Assembly (NCBI GenBank): GCA_031281815.1
Contig: JAITEY010000198.1
Location: 1 to 18,580, forward strand
Origin: Desulfovibrio sp.
GTDB taxonomy: Bacteria; Desulfobacterota; Desulfovibrionia; Desulfovibrionales; Desulfovibrionaceae
Direction: 5' to 3'
Length of the DNA: 18,580 nt
In this document: one piece after another, positions 6,772 to 16,400 of the stretch
Numbering within the stretch: position 1 is the stretch's first letter
Layout of the letters: each line of letters opens with the position of its first letter
The notes under the pieces: model-generated
Databases searched by the model: none
What the model was told of the DNA's origin: nothing
What the model saw: the letters and a program-made list of their open reading frames with translations, nothing else
Made by a program: the position numbers and the translations under genes

Positions 6772-8691
6772 ATGCAAAAACCGGATCTCGCCCTTTTCCC
6801 GACCGGTCCGGGCGTCTACCTGTACAAGGACGCCGCCGGACATATCCTGTATATAGGCAAGGCAGGCAACCTGCGCCAACGTCTGGCTTCCTACTTTCGC
6901 GCCGGCGCCGCTCTGCCCGTGAAAACACGCGTCATGCTGGATGAAGCGCGGCACATAGACATTTTGCGCACCGGCACGGAAAAGGAAGCTCTGCTGTTGG
7001 AAGCCGGGCTGATAAAAAAACACCATCCCCGATTCAACATCGTCCTCAGGGACGACAAGGAATACCTGCTCATCCGCATCGCCCGCGGCCACCCCTATCC
7101 CAAGGTGGAAATCGTACGCCGGTCCAAGCACGGCAACAAAAGCGCGGGAGCGAAGCTCTTCGGCCCCTTTTCTTCCGGACAGGCGGCGCGCGACACGTTG
7201 CGCCTCATCCATAAAAATTTTCCCTTGCGCCGCTGCCGCGACGCTGCCTTTGCCAACCGCACCCGCCCCTGCCTGTACCATGATATGGGACAATGCCTCG
7301 CCCCTTGCGTCATGCCCGTTCCGCCCAAAACGTACCGCGGCATTCTGGACCAGGTGCAATTGCTTCTCTCCGGCAAAACGCGCAAACTTGTGAGCGGAAT
7401 CAAGCGTGAGATGGATATTGCCTCACGGGAGTTGCATTTCGAAAAGGCGGCGGCACTGCGCGACCAAATCCGCTCTCTGGAAAAAACCGTGGAGCGGCAG
7501 TCCGTTGTGTTGGATGAAAACACCGACCTGGATATTGTCGGGCCGGCGACGGTGCCCGAGGGTGCGGCGCTGGGTCTGCTGGTCGTGCGCGGCGGACTGC
7601 TGCAGGACGGGCGCAATTTTTTCTGGCCGGGGCTCGCTCCGGAAGACGCGCCTGACCTGTTGGACGATTTCCTGACCCAATATTACGCGCAAAGCGATAC
7701 TTACGTGGAAAGCATACCACCGCGTATCGTCGTGCCGCGTATTGCGGGAAACGAGGAGGAGTCCTTCCACGCTCTGGAACGCGCCCTGTCGGAACTGCGC
7801 GGCAGACCTGTACGCATAGCGCGCCCTTCCGGGCCGGATGAAAACAGTCTGATCCTGATGGCTGAGTCCAATGCCCGCACCGCCGCTGCGGCCGCGGCCC
7901 GCAAGCCGGCAGCCGGCCAGCTGCAGCAACGCTTCCAGGCAACAAAGCCCGTGCGCCGCATTGAAGTCGTCGACATTTCACATATCTCCGGAAGCAAAAC
8001 GCGGGCGGGCATGGCGGTTTTCGAGGATGAACGCCCGGTATTCAAAGCCTACCGGGTCTACAACCTGGATGCGGATCCGGACGCTGCGGGCACGGGCGAC
8101 GATTACGCCGCCCTCGCCGCCTGGGCCGGCCGCAGAATTGCCGATGCCGCGGAGCAGCCTTTTCCGGACCTGATGCTCATCGACGGCGGCAAAGGGCAGC
8201 TTGCCGCCGTGTTTCAGGTGTTCAACGCGGCGAACATCAAGACGGGGAATGAGCAAGGCGCCGCCTGCATCCTGGCTTCCATCGCCAAAGCCCGCAACGA
8301 ACGCGGCGGGAGCGACCGGCGCGCGGGCAACACCGCTGACCGCATCTTTGTGCCCGGACGCGGCAAGCCGCTCAACTTCCCCCCCGGTTGCCCGGAACTC
8401 CTCTACCTGCAGCGTGTGCGCGACGCGGCACACAAATTTGCCGTGCGACAGCACCGCAAAGCGAGGTCGGCAGCCGCCTTCACCGGCCGGCTGGCGGGAG
8501 TCCGCGGCATCGGGCCGCGCCTGACGCGCGCCCTGTACAAGCATTTCGGCTCCTTGCCCGCCATGCAGGAGGCGGGCGAACAACAACTGGCCGAGGTCCC
8601 CGGCATAGGCAAAGGCAGAGCGGCTGCCGTCATCGCCGCTCTTGCCGCCGAAAACAACACCGATTCCGGTACACAACGGGAGAAGCCGTGA
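6772..8691 (+). CDS. uvrC: UvrABC excinuclease subunit C
   Basis: Makes the dual incisions in nucleotide excision repair after UvrA/UvrB damage recognition. The 639 residues contain the GIY-YIG 3'-nicking domain (GVYLYKD 14-20, YIGKAGNLRQRL 27-38). Next is a four-Cys cluster (Cys155, 167, 175, 179) with the spacing reported to hold an iron-sulfur cluster in UvrC. The UVR motif that contacts UvrB follows (about 210-243, ELHFEKAAALRDQI). The RNase H-like 5'-nicking domain has Asp401 (VVDISHISG), Asp471 (IDGGKGQ) and His554 (DAAHKF). Two C-terminal helix-hairpin-helix motifs are at about 572-625 (GVRGIGPRL, EVPGIGKGR). The length is slightly above typical, partly through an Ala/Gly-rich stretch near 368-385. 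The start at 6772 is forced by a TGA 3 nt before it; the ribosome site is weak. The downstream gene starts within its stop codon, indicating an operon. Confidence 0.97.
   Translation: MQKPDLALFPTGPGVYLYKDAAGHILYIGKAGNLRQRLASYFRAGAALPVKTRVMLDEARHIDILRTGTEKEALLLEAGLIKKHHPRFNIVLRDDKEYLLIRIARGHPYPKVEIVRRSKHGNKSAGAKLFGPFSSGQAARDTLRLIHKNFPLRRCRDAAFANRTRPCLYHDMGQCLAPCVMPVPPKTYRGILDQVQLLLSGKTRKLVSGIKREMDIASRELHFEKAAALRDQIRSLEKTVERQSVVLDENTDLDIVGPATVPEGAALGLLVVRGGLLQDGRNFFWPGLAPEDAPDLLDDFLTQYYAQSDTYVESIPPRIVVPRIAGNEEESFHALERALSELRGRPVRIARPSGPDENSLILMAESNARTAAAAAARKPAAGQLQQRFQATKPVRRIEVVDISHISGSKTRAGMAVFEDERPVFKAYRVYNLDADPDAAGTGDDYAALAAWAGRRIADAAEQPFPDLMLIDGGKGQLAAVFQVFNAANIKTGNEQGAACILASIAKARNERGGSDRRAGNTADRIFVPGRGKPLNFPPGCPELLYLQRVRDAAHKFAVRQHRKARSAAAFTGRLAGVRGIGPRLTRALYKHFGSLPAMQEAGEQQLAEVPGIGKGRAAAVIAALAAENNTDSGTQREKP
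8678..8691 (+). promoter_or_regulatory. Ribosome binding site and GTGA stop/start overlap after uvrC
   Basis: GGGAG (8678-8682) lies 5 nt before a GTG at 8688-8690, and the uvrC stop TGA is 8689-8691, so stop and start overlap as GTGA. This layout favours translational coupling of the downstream TPR gene to uvrC. It is the main reason for choosing 8688 over the internal ATGs at 8799 and 8868. Confidence 0.6.
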
Positions 8692-9473
8692 TTCGTATCC
8701 TCCCCCCGCAACACCGCCTTCCGGAGCAATTTCACCGGACACAGCCGGAGACCCCTGCTCCCCGCAACGCCCTCTCTACCGCTCCGGGCCGCTCCGGCAT
8801 GCGCCCCACCGGCCTGAATTGCGACAAAAGCCTGAGCGACCTCTCAACCGCTTCGGGTCGCTCCTTCATGCGTCCCCGAGACCTTGTCCTCGTCACAATA
8901 CTGCTGTGCTGCGCCGCCGCCTGTTCCGCCAAAGCGCCGGATCCGGCGATGGGACAAACACGCCCGGCGGGTGTTTCCGGCCCGATCAACTCGGAAGCGG
9001 AAAGAGCCTACGCCGAGGCGGCTGCGCTCCGGAGTCGCCCCGCGGCTTCCGCAAGCGCGTTTGCCGTCTGCTCGAATCCGGCTGAAGCCGTGCGGAAACT
9101 GGACAAGGCCGTCGCGCTCGAACCGAAATTCGCGCGGGCCTATGCCCTGCGGGGATTAATCGAAAGCGAAACGGGACAAAAGGAAAAAGCCTTTGAAGAT
9201 TTGACCGTCGCCGTGCGCCTGGAGCCGACGGCCGAACATTATGCCTCCCGCGCCCTTGTTTCCCTGCGCCAGGGACAGATAAAGGCGGCGGAGCGTGATC
9301 TGGACTATGCCCTGAAACTGGACGCGGCCTCGGATAAAGCTCATAATTATTTCGGCGTCCTGCACCTGAGCTTGGACGACAGGACGGCGGCATGCGTGAA
9401 CTTCAGGGACGGCTGCAAGCACGGCGACTGCGCTTTTTTGGAAGCCGCGCGCAAAGAAAAAATTTGCCCCTGA
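8688..9473 (+). CDS. TPR-repeat protein, probable lipoprotein
   Basis: From GTG 8688 the product has 261 residues. The first 60 are Pro/Arg/Ser-rich and contain a duplicated segment (LSTAPGRSGMRP and LSTASGRSFMRP). A signal-like stretch then begins at Met61 (base 8868), with a hydrophobic core at 66-78 and Cys79 in an AAAC context, a weak lipobox. Residues about 131-240 form three tetratricopeptide-like repeats (EAVRKLDKAVALEP, KAFEDLTVAVRLEP, AAERDLDYALKLD), an alpha-helical scaffold for protein contacts. The tail has a Cys-rich motif (ACVNFRDGC...GDC...KIC) common at the end of TPR lipoproteins. If translation starts at 8868 the protein is a 201-residue lipoprotein. If it starts at 8688 the signal would be internal, which is odd. 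The ribosome site favours 8688, whereas protein logic favours 8868. It is 57 nt from the MdtB gene. Function is unknown; envelope location is likely. Confidence 0.75.
   Translation: MIRILPPQHRLPEQFHRTQPETPAPRNALSTAPGRSGMRPTGLNCDKSLSDLSTASGRSFMRPRDLVLVTILLCCAAACSAKAPDPAMGQTRPAGVSGPINSEAERAYAEAAALRSRPAASASAFAVCSNPAEAVRKLDKAVALEPKFARAYALRGLIESETGQKEKAFEDLTVAVRLEPTAEHYASRALVSLRQGQIKAAERDLDYALKLDAASDKAHNYFGVLHLSLDDRTAACVNFRDGCKHGDCAFLEAARKEKICP
8771..8876 (+). repeat. Two imperfect 37-bp direct repeats, 69 bp apart
   Basis: Copies at 8771-8807 and 8840-8876 match at 31 of 37 positions by eye (shared blocks include CCTCTC, ACCGCT, CGCTCC and CATGCG). The 69-bp period is a multiple of three, so the repeat stays in frame within the 5' part of the TPR gene. 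Each copy ends with an ATG (8799 and 8868) that is a possible start codon. It may be a local duplication or two units of a dispersed repeat. Confidence 0.6.
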
Positions 9474-9530
9474 CGCGGTGACGGGTCAGACAACACCCCG
9501 CCTTTTTCAGGGAGGCGGTACGGCAGGCAG

Positions 9531-12500
9531 ATGGTCAATCCTTCCCGCCTTTTTATTACACGCCCGGTTGCAACCTCCCTGCTCACGGCCGCCCTCCTGC
9601 TTTCCGGGCTGCTCGCCCTGCGCAATCTGCCTGTTTCGGCGTTACCGGAGATAGATTATCCCACCATACAGGTCGTCACGCTCTATCCCGGCGCCGGCCC
9701 GGAAGTGGTGACCTCGGGCATAACCGCGCCCCTTGAAAACCAGTTCGGACAGATGCCGGGCCTTGACCGCATGTCTTCGCAAAGTTCCGCTGAGGCATCG
9801 GTCATCACCCTCCGCTTTATTCTGGAAATGAGCCTGGACGTAGCGGAGCAGCAAGTACAGGCGGCAATCAACGCCGCCGCGGGCTATTTGCCCTCGGATC
9901 TGCCCAATCCTCCCGTGTACAACAAGGTCAACCCGGCCGACCCGCCGATTATGATTCTGGCTGCCTCCGCCGAAGGCATGACCCTGCCCGCCCTTCAGGA
10001 CATGATCGATACACGGCTGGCGCAAAAAATCTCCCAAATATCCGGCGTCGGCCAAGTCAATCTGTCGGGCGGACAAAAGCCGGCCGTCCGCGTACAGGTC
10101 GACCCGCGCATGCTGGCCTCTCTGGGGTTTTCGATGGACGACGTCAAAAACGCCGTGGCAGGCGCCAACGTGAGCATAGCCAAAGGCGGCTTTGACGGGC
10201 CCGAACGCTCCATGACCATAGACGCCAACGACCAATTGCGCAGCGCCGACGAATACCGGCGGCTGATCATCGGCTACAGAAACAATGCTCCCGTCTATCT
10301 GTCCGCGGCGGCCGAGCTCACAGACGGGGCGGAAAACGAATATCTGGCCGCTTGGCACAACACAACTCCCGCCGTCCTCATCAACATCCGCAGACAGCCG
10401 GGCGCGAACATCATCAAGGTCGCCGACGACATAAAACGTATTCTGCCCGCCCTGCGCGCCGCGCTTCCCGGCGGTGTGGACATTGAAGTCCTGACGGACA
10501 GAACCGTCACCACCAGGGCCACCATAGCCGATGTCCGCTTTGAACTGGTGCTGGCGGTGGTCATGGTCATCGTCATCATGTTTCTCTTTCTGGGTAGCCT
10601 GCCCGCGACAATCATCCCCGGCACGGCAGTCCCGCTCTCTCTGGTGGGCAGCTTCGGCCTGATGTATTTTCTGGGTTTTTCCGTCAACAATCTCACGTTG
10701 ATGGCCCTGACCATCGCGGCCGGTTTTGTGGTGGACGACGCCATAGTGGTGACGGAAAACATCAACAGACACATGGAGGCGGGCAAAAGTCCCATGCAGG
10801 CCGCTCTGGACGGCTCCGGGCAAATCGGCTTCACCATCATTTCCCTGACCGTATCACTGGTCGCCGTGCTCATTCCCCTGCTCTTCATGGGCGACGTCGT
10901 AGGACGGCTGTTTCGCGAATTCGCCGTGACCCTGGCTGTGTCCATCCTGCTTTCCGCGGCGCTTTCCTTGAGTCTTACGCCTATGATGTGCGCGCATATC
11001 CTGCCGCCGCCGTCGAAAGAGCGGGAGCGACGGAGCGGCGTGTGGCAGGGCGTTCTGAACCTTTATGAGCGTCTGTTGTTGAAAGTACTTGATCACCAGG
11101 GAGCGACGCTGGCGGTTGCCGCCGGAACCCTGGCGCTGACCGTAGTTTTGTATATCACCATACCCAAGGGATTTTTCCCCGTGCAGGACACGGGGCTGAT
11201 CTCCGGCATCACCGAGGCCGCTCAGGACATCGGCTTCCAGGCCATGGCCCGCAAGCAGCGCGAACTTGCCGCCCTTGTGCTGGAAGACCCCGATGTCGAG
11301 AGCCTGTCTTCCTTTATCGGCGTCGACGGAAGTAATCCGTCTCTGAACAGCGGTCGCATGTCCATCAATCTGAAAGCGCAGGCCGAGCGCACGAGCCGCG
11401 CGCCGGAGATCATCAGGCGACTGCAGGCGCGCCTGGAAAGCCTGTCGGGCATCACCCTGTACATGCAGCCCGCTCAGGACATCACTATTGAAGACAAAGT
11501 CTCCCGCACCCTGTACCAGTTCAGCCTGGAGTCCCTGAACACGGACAACCTGAAGGTATGGGTCCCTCGCCTGCTCGCCGCTCTGGCCGAGCGCCCGGAG
11601 CTTGCCGACGTCGCCTCGGACCTCCAGACCGCCGGTACGGAAGCCTTCCTGGTCATCGACCGGGACCGGGCGAGTTCTCTGGGGGTCTCGGCGGCAGCCG
11701 TAGACAACGCCCTGTACAACGCCTTCGGGCGGCGCATGATTTCCACCATTTTCACCCAGAGCAGCCAATATCGGGTCATTTTGGAAGCCAAGCCGGAGTT
11801 TCGACGCGATGTCTCAAGTTTCCAGCATATTTACCTCAAAGGCACGGACGGGAGCATGGTGCCGCTGACTTCCCTGGCCCGCGTTGAAGAACGCGAGTGT
11901 CCGCTGGTCATCAACAGGCAGGGACAGTTTCCTTCAGCCACCGTCTCTTTTAACCTGGGATCCGGCTACAGCTTGGGTGACGCCGTCGGCGCCGTTGAGG
12001 AAACGGCAAAGGCAATCGGGCTGCCGGCAAGTCTGCCCTTGACTTTTGAAGGCGCCGCCGGGGCCTTCCGGGCTTCCCTTTCCGGCACCCTGCAGTTGAT
12101 CCTGGCCGCCCTGCTGACCATGTACATTGTACTCGGCGTACTTTACGAGCATTACATACATCCCGTCACCATACTCTCCACCCTGCCGTCGGCGGGCGTC
12201 GGAGCGTTGTCGGCCCTGATGGTCTGCGACATGGACCTCGGCATCGTGGGCATCATAGGCATTATCCTGCTTATCGGCATCGTTAAGAAAAACGCCATCA
12301 TGATGATTGATTTCGCCCTGGATGCCGAGCGGCATGAAGGCAAAAGCCCGCGCGAGGCCATCCGCCAAGCCTGTCTGCTGCGCCTGCGCCCCATTCTCAT
12401 GACCACCTTTGCCGCCCTGTTCAGCGCCCTGCCTATGATGCTCGGCGACGGCACGGGTTCGGAACTGCGCAGACCCCTGGGCGTGACCATGATCGGCGGC

Positions 12501-12650
12501 CTGCTGGTCAGCCAGGTCCTGACCCTGTTCACAACCCCGGTTATTTATCTGGCTTTTGACAAAGCGGGACGCCGCTTCAGAAAAACACTGCGGCAAACGG
12601 CCGACGATGCTTCGGAAACCGTGAGCAACGCTCCGGGAAACGCGCGCTGA
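9531..12650 (+). CDS. mdtB: RND multidrug efflux transporter subunit, MdtB-like
   Basis: Inner-membrane proton-driven efflux pump subunit of the resistance-nodulation-division (HAE1) class. The 1039 residues match the length of E. coli MdtB, and many stretches agree with it: PSRLFITRPVAT near the start, LPVSALPEIDYPTIQVVTLYPGA, LPSDLPNPPVYNKVNPADPP, KISQISGVGQV. Key proton-relay residues are present: Asp402-Asp403 in TM4 (GFVVDDAIVV) and Lys919-Lys920 in TM10 (GIVKKNAIMM). Twelve membrane helices and two large periplasmic loops are expected. In enterobacteria MdtB works with MdtC in a mixed trimer, together with the adaptor MdtA and an outer-membrane channel. The MdtC-like partner here lies two genes downstream. 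ATG 9531 begins at the family N-terminus; GGAGG lies 15 nt upstream, longer than usual, with AGG at 9525-9527 closer. Substrates cannot be predicted. Confidence 0.95.
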   Translation: MVNPSRLFITRPVATSLLTAALLLSGLLALRNLPVSALPEIDYPTIQVVTLYPGAGPEVVTSGITAPLENQFGQMPGLDRMSSQSSAEASVITLRFILEMSLDVAEQQVQAAINAAAGYLPSDLPNPPVYNKVNPADPPIMILAASAEGMTLPALQDMIDTRLAQKISQISGVGQVNLSGGQKPAVRVQVDPRMLASLGFSMDDVKNAVAGANVSIAKGGFDGPERSMTIDANDQLRSADEYRRLIIGYRNNAPVYLSAAAELTDGAENEYLAAWHNTTPAVLINIRRQPGANIIKVADDIKRILPALRAALPGGVDIEVLTDRTVTTRATIADVRFELVLAVVMVIVIMFLFLGSLPATIIPGTAVPLSLVGSFGLMYFLGFSVNNLTLMALTIAAGFVVDDAIVVTENINRHMEAGKSPMQAALDGSGQIGFTIISLTVSLVAVLIPLLFMGDVVGRLFREFAVTLAVSILLSAALSLSLTPMMCAHILPPPSKERERRSGVWQGVLNLYERLLLKVLDHQGATLAVAAGTLALTVVLYITIPKGFFPVQDTGLISGITEAAQDIGFQAMARKQRELAALVLEDPDVESLSSFIGVDGSNPSLNSGRMSINLKAQAERTSRAPEIIRRLQARLESLSGITLYMQPAQDITIEDKVSRTLYQFSLESLNTDNLKVWVPRLLAALAERPELADVASDLQTAGTEAFLVIDRDRASSLGVSAAAVDNALYNAFGRRMISTIFTQSSQYRVILEAKPEFRRDVSSFQHIYLKGTDGSMVPLTSLARVEERECPLVINRQGQFPSATVSFNLGSGYSLGDAVGAVEETAKAIGLPASLPLTFEGAAGAFRASLSGTLQLILAALLTMYIVLGVLYEHYIHPVTILSTLPSAGVGALSALMVCDMDLGIVGIIGIILLIGIVKKNAIMMIDFALDAERHEGKSPREAIRQACLLRLRPILMTTFAALFSALPMMLGDGTGSELRRPLGVTMIGGLLVSQVLTLFTTPVIYLAFDKAGRRFRKTLRQTADDASETVSNAPGNAR

Positions 12651-12685
12651 ACAACGACGCCCGCGCGCCGTACAGGACTGCTCCC

Positions 12686-13447
12686 ATGCGTTACAGCATC
12701 ATCACCGCAACATTGAACGCCGCGCGCTTTCTGCCCCGAACACTGAATTCCATTCTGGCGCAACAAGGCTGCGTCTGCGAAATAATAGTCAAAGACGGGG
12801 CGTCCGCGGACGACACCGTGGACATCCTGAAAAAGTACGGAAGGCGCATCACCTGGAGCAGTTCGGCGGACAAGGGGCTGTACGACGCCTGGAACCGGGC
12901 GCTGGACGGGGGCATACACGGCGATTGGGCGCTGTTCCTCGGCGCGGACGACTTTCTGTTGTCAGAGACCGTTCTTGAATGTTGCGGACGGTATCTTGCC
13001 GCCCTGCCGCCGGAAACGGCGTTTGCCGCAGGCGGCCTCGTCCTGGGCAGGAACGGACGCCCGAAAACCAGGATACGCAACAACCTGACGGACATGTACA
13101 GCCTTTTGCTGCGCGGCGTCGGGCTGCCTTTCCCGGCGACGTTTATCCGCGCGGAGTTGTTTCGTGGTCAGCGTTTCGACACTTCTTTCAAGATAGCCGG
13201 CGACCTGGAATTCACCGCCCGCCTGCTGACGGCGGACAATCTGGCCGTCGTGCCGCACTTCGTGACGTTCATGGAGCACGGCGGCCTGAGCGACAGTCCC
13301 GTCCACGCGGAACTGTTGCTGGAGGAAAAAAAACGCGTTCTGCGCACGCACATCATTCCGAAAGCCCGCATGATTGCCGAAAGCTGTCTGCGCTACCTGT
13401 CCGGGGATGCAGGCGGAGAGCCGCGCCCCGCGCAAAAATCTTCCTGA
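12686..13447 (+). CDS. Family 2 glycosyltransferase between the two RND pump genes
   Basis: The 253-residue protein has the GT-A fold signature of glycosyltransferase family 2, which moves sugars from nucleotide-sugar donors. It shows an N-terminal SIITATLNAARFL (4-16), the nucleotide-binding DGAS (37-40), DKGLYDAWNRAL (62-73) typical of WcaE-like enzymes, and the metal-binding GADD (86-89). A later KIAGDLEF (about 169-176) fits the acceptor or catalytic region. No membrane helix is evident, so it is likely cytosolic or peripheral. Start ATG 12686 has AGGA (12674-12677) 8 nt upstream. It lies 35 nt after the MdtB-like gene and 33 nt before the MdtC-like gene on the same strand, so it should be co-transcribed with the pump. 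Such enzymes usually serve surface polysaccharide synthesis, and no other such gene is in this window. Donor and acceptor are unknown. Confidence 0.92.
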   Translation: MRYSIITATLNAARFLPRTLNSILAQQGCVCEIIVKDGASADDTVDILKKYGRRITWSSSADKGLYDAWNRALDGGIHGDWALFLGADDFLLSETVLECCGRYLAALPPETAFAAGGLVLGRNGRPKTRIRNNLTDMYSLLLRGVGLPFPATFIRAELFRGQRFDTSFKIAGDLEFTARLLTADNLAVVPHFVTFMEHGGLSDSPVHAELLLEEKKRVLRTHIIPKARMIAESCLRYLSGDAGGEPRPAQKSS

Positions 13448-13480
13448 AGGGAGATACTTCGGACCATAAAGGAATTTCGG

Positions 13481-16400
13481 GTGAACCTGTCCGCAGTTTT
13501 CATTTTCCGTCCCGTCGGCACCACGTTGCTCACGGCGGCCGTAGTCCTGGTGGGTCTGGCGGCCTATGCCCTGCTGCCGGTCGCACCCCTGCCCCAAGTG
13601 GATTTTGCCACCATCCGGGTACAAGCCGGCCTGCCGGGAGCAAGCCCCGAAACCATGGCCGCTACGGTCGCCACGCCTCTGGAACGCGCCCTGGGCCGCA
13701 TTGCGGGCATCACGGAAATGACGTCCACCAGTTCGCAGGGCAGCACAAGCATCGTCCTGCAGTTCGACCTCTCCCGCGACATCGACGGGGCGGCCCGCGA
13801 CGTGCAGGGGGCGATCAACGCGGCGGTCTCCACCCTGCCCTCCATGCCGCGCAATCCAAGCTACCATAAAAGCAACCCGGCGGATGCCCCCGTCATGGTC
13901 ATCGGGCTGACGTCAAGCGTCCTCAGCCTCGGCGAACTATACGACGTAGCTTCCACGGTTTTCGCGCAGAAGCTTTCGCAGGTTTACGGCGTCGGCGAGG
14001 TGACGGTCGGAGGATCTTCCCTGCCGGCCGTGCGCGTGGAAATCGACCCCGACGCTTTGCACAGCCGGGGACTCTCTCTGGAGGAGGTGCGTTCCGCCGT
14101 AATGCGCGCAAACGTCAACAGTCCCAAGGGGATACTCGACAACGGAGAACGCCGCCTGAGCATAGGAGCCGAGGACCGTCTGCGCCGGGCTGAAGATTTC
14201 GCCTCGGTGGTTGTCCGCCATACGGACGGCGCGACCTTGCGTCTGTCCGACGTTGCCGAGGTCGGCGGAGGCGTCGAAGACAAAAGGAACATCGGGTATG
14301 CGGGCGGCAAGCCTGCAATCCTTCTGGTAATTTTCAAGCAACCCGGCGCAAACATCATTGAAACCGTGCGCCGCGTACGCGACATTCTTCCGACCTTGCG
14401 CTCATGGGCACCGGAAAGCGTGGATTTCACCATCACCATGGACCGTTCACCGTCCATCGCAGCTTCTGTCCGGGAAGTGGAACAGGCGCTGCTGCTCTCC
14501 ATGTGTCTGGTCATTCTCGTGGTATTCCTGTTCCTGCGCAATGCCGGGGCTACCTTTATCCCCGCCGTCGCCGTGCCCGCCTCCCTGGCAGGCACCTTTG
14601 CCGTCATGTATCTGTGCGGCTTCAGTCTGAACCATCTCTCCCTCATGGCGCTGACGGTGGCCACGGGTTTTGTGGTGGACGACGCCGTCGTGGTCACGGA
14701 AAACATCGTCAGGCACATGGAAAACGGAAAACGGGCCGTGGAAGCCGCGCTGCTGGGCAGCCGCGAAGTCGCGTTCACCGTGTTTTCCATCAGCGTATCG
14801 CTGGTGGCGGTCTTCATTCCGATCCTCGGCATGGGGGGGCTGTTGGGCAGGCTGTTCCGGGAATTCGCGGTCACCCTGTCCGCCGCCGTGCTGGTTTCTC
14901 TGGTGATTTCCCTGATTTCGACGCCCATGCTCTGCGCCGCCCTTTTGAAACCGATTCGGCATGCCGCGCGCGTTCCGGCGCGCGGAGACCACGGCTCACG
15001 GAAGTCGGCTGACGGGCTGCCCGCCGGCTTCAAACCTTTCCGGGGCGGCTTCACTGAGATGCTGCTCGGCGTTTACGCGCGCACCCTGGCCGTTGCGCTG
15101 CGTTACAAGCGCATCACCTTGCTGCTGCTCCTCCTGACGGTAGGGTTTAATGTGTATCTGTATATCATCGTACCCAAGGGCTTTTTCCCCCAGCAGGATG
15201 TCGGGCAGATTTTCGGCATGATCCGGGCGGACGAGAGCATTTCGTTCCAGGCCATGCAGCCCAAGCTCGTTCAGTTGATGGACATCGTGCGTTCCCATCC
15301 GGATGTGGCGCAGGTGGGAGGATTCACGGGCGGACGGCAGCGCAATTCCGGCATGGTTTTCATCACGCTCAAGCCCGCGCAGGAGCGCAACAAATCAGCC
15401 GCGCAGGTCATCAACGAACTGCGGGGAAAACTCGCCGGGGTCGCAGGCGGGGAACTTTTTCTTTCTCCCATGCAGGACCTGCGCATGGGCGGCAGGCGCA
15501 CCCGCGCGGAGCACCAGTTCACCCTGCAAAGCGACGACCTGGGCCTGTTGCGCCGCTGGACGCCGCTCGTGACTGAAGCCTTCCGGCGGATTCCCGGTCT
15601 TGTGGACGTGAACTCGGATCAGGAAACACGCGGGCTGCAAACTCTGGTCACCGTCGACAGGGAGATGCTCGCAAGGCTCGGCGTCACGCAACGACAGGTG
15701 GATACGGCGTTGGGGCTGGCTTTCGGGCAGGCGTTAGCCTCGACCATTTACACGGATGTCAACCAGTACCGAGTGGTTATGGAGTACGCCGACCCTTATC
15801 TCCAGGGGCCGGAAGGGCTGTTTTACCTGTATGTTCCTGCCGGCGCGGACGCGGTGCAGACGCAGGACGCCGCGCGCGCGGGGCTTTCCGGGAATGCCGG
15901 GTCGTCGCTGTATACAGTTTCGACGGCGGAAAGCGTCGCGGGACGCCTGATTCCCCTGAACGCCTTTGCCGTTTTTTCCCCGTCCCTGACCTCGCTTTCC
16001 GTGTCGCACCAGGGGCAGTTCACAGCCGCCACCATTTCGTTCAACCTGTTGCCCGGCACCGCCCTCTCCCAGGTACAAGAGAGGATTCGCGAGGCAATGG
16101 AAGCAATCGGGGTACCGGAGGCGGTGCACGGTTCCTTTTCCGGCACGGCCGGGGCATTTGCCTCCGCTCTGCGCGACCAGCCCCTGCTGATACTCGCGGC
16201 GCTGCTGACGCTGTATATAGTGCTGGGCGTCCTGTATGAAAGCCTGATCCATCCCCTGACCATTCTTTCCACCCTGCCTTCCGCCGGGGTAGGCGCTATT
16301 TCCGGACTGATGCTTTTCGGCGCGGAATTCACGGTCATAGCCTTTATCGGCGTCCTGCTGCTGGCCGGGATCGTCAAAAAAAACGCCATCCTGATGATAG

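Noticed and set aside
9642..10823. Long minus-strand frames (up to 393 codons) opposite the RND genes
   Set aside because: They are mirror frames of high-GC coding sequence; the plus-strand translation matches MdtB/MdtC throughout.
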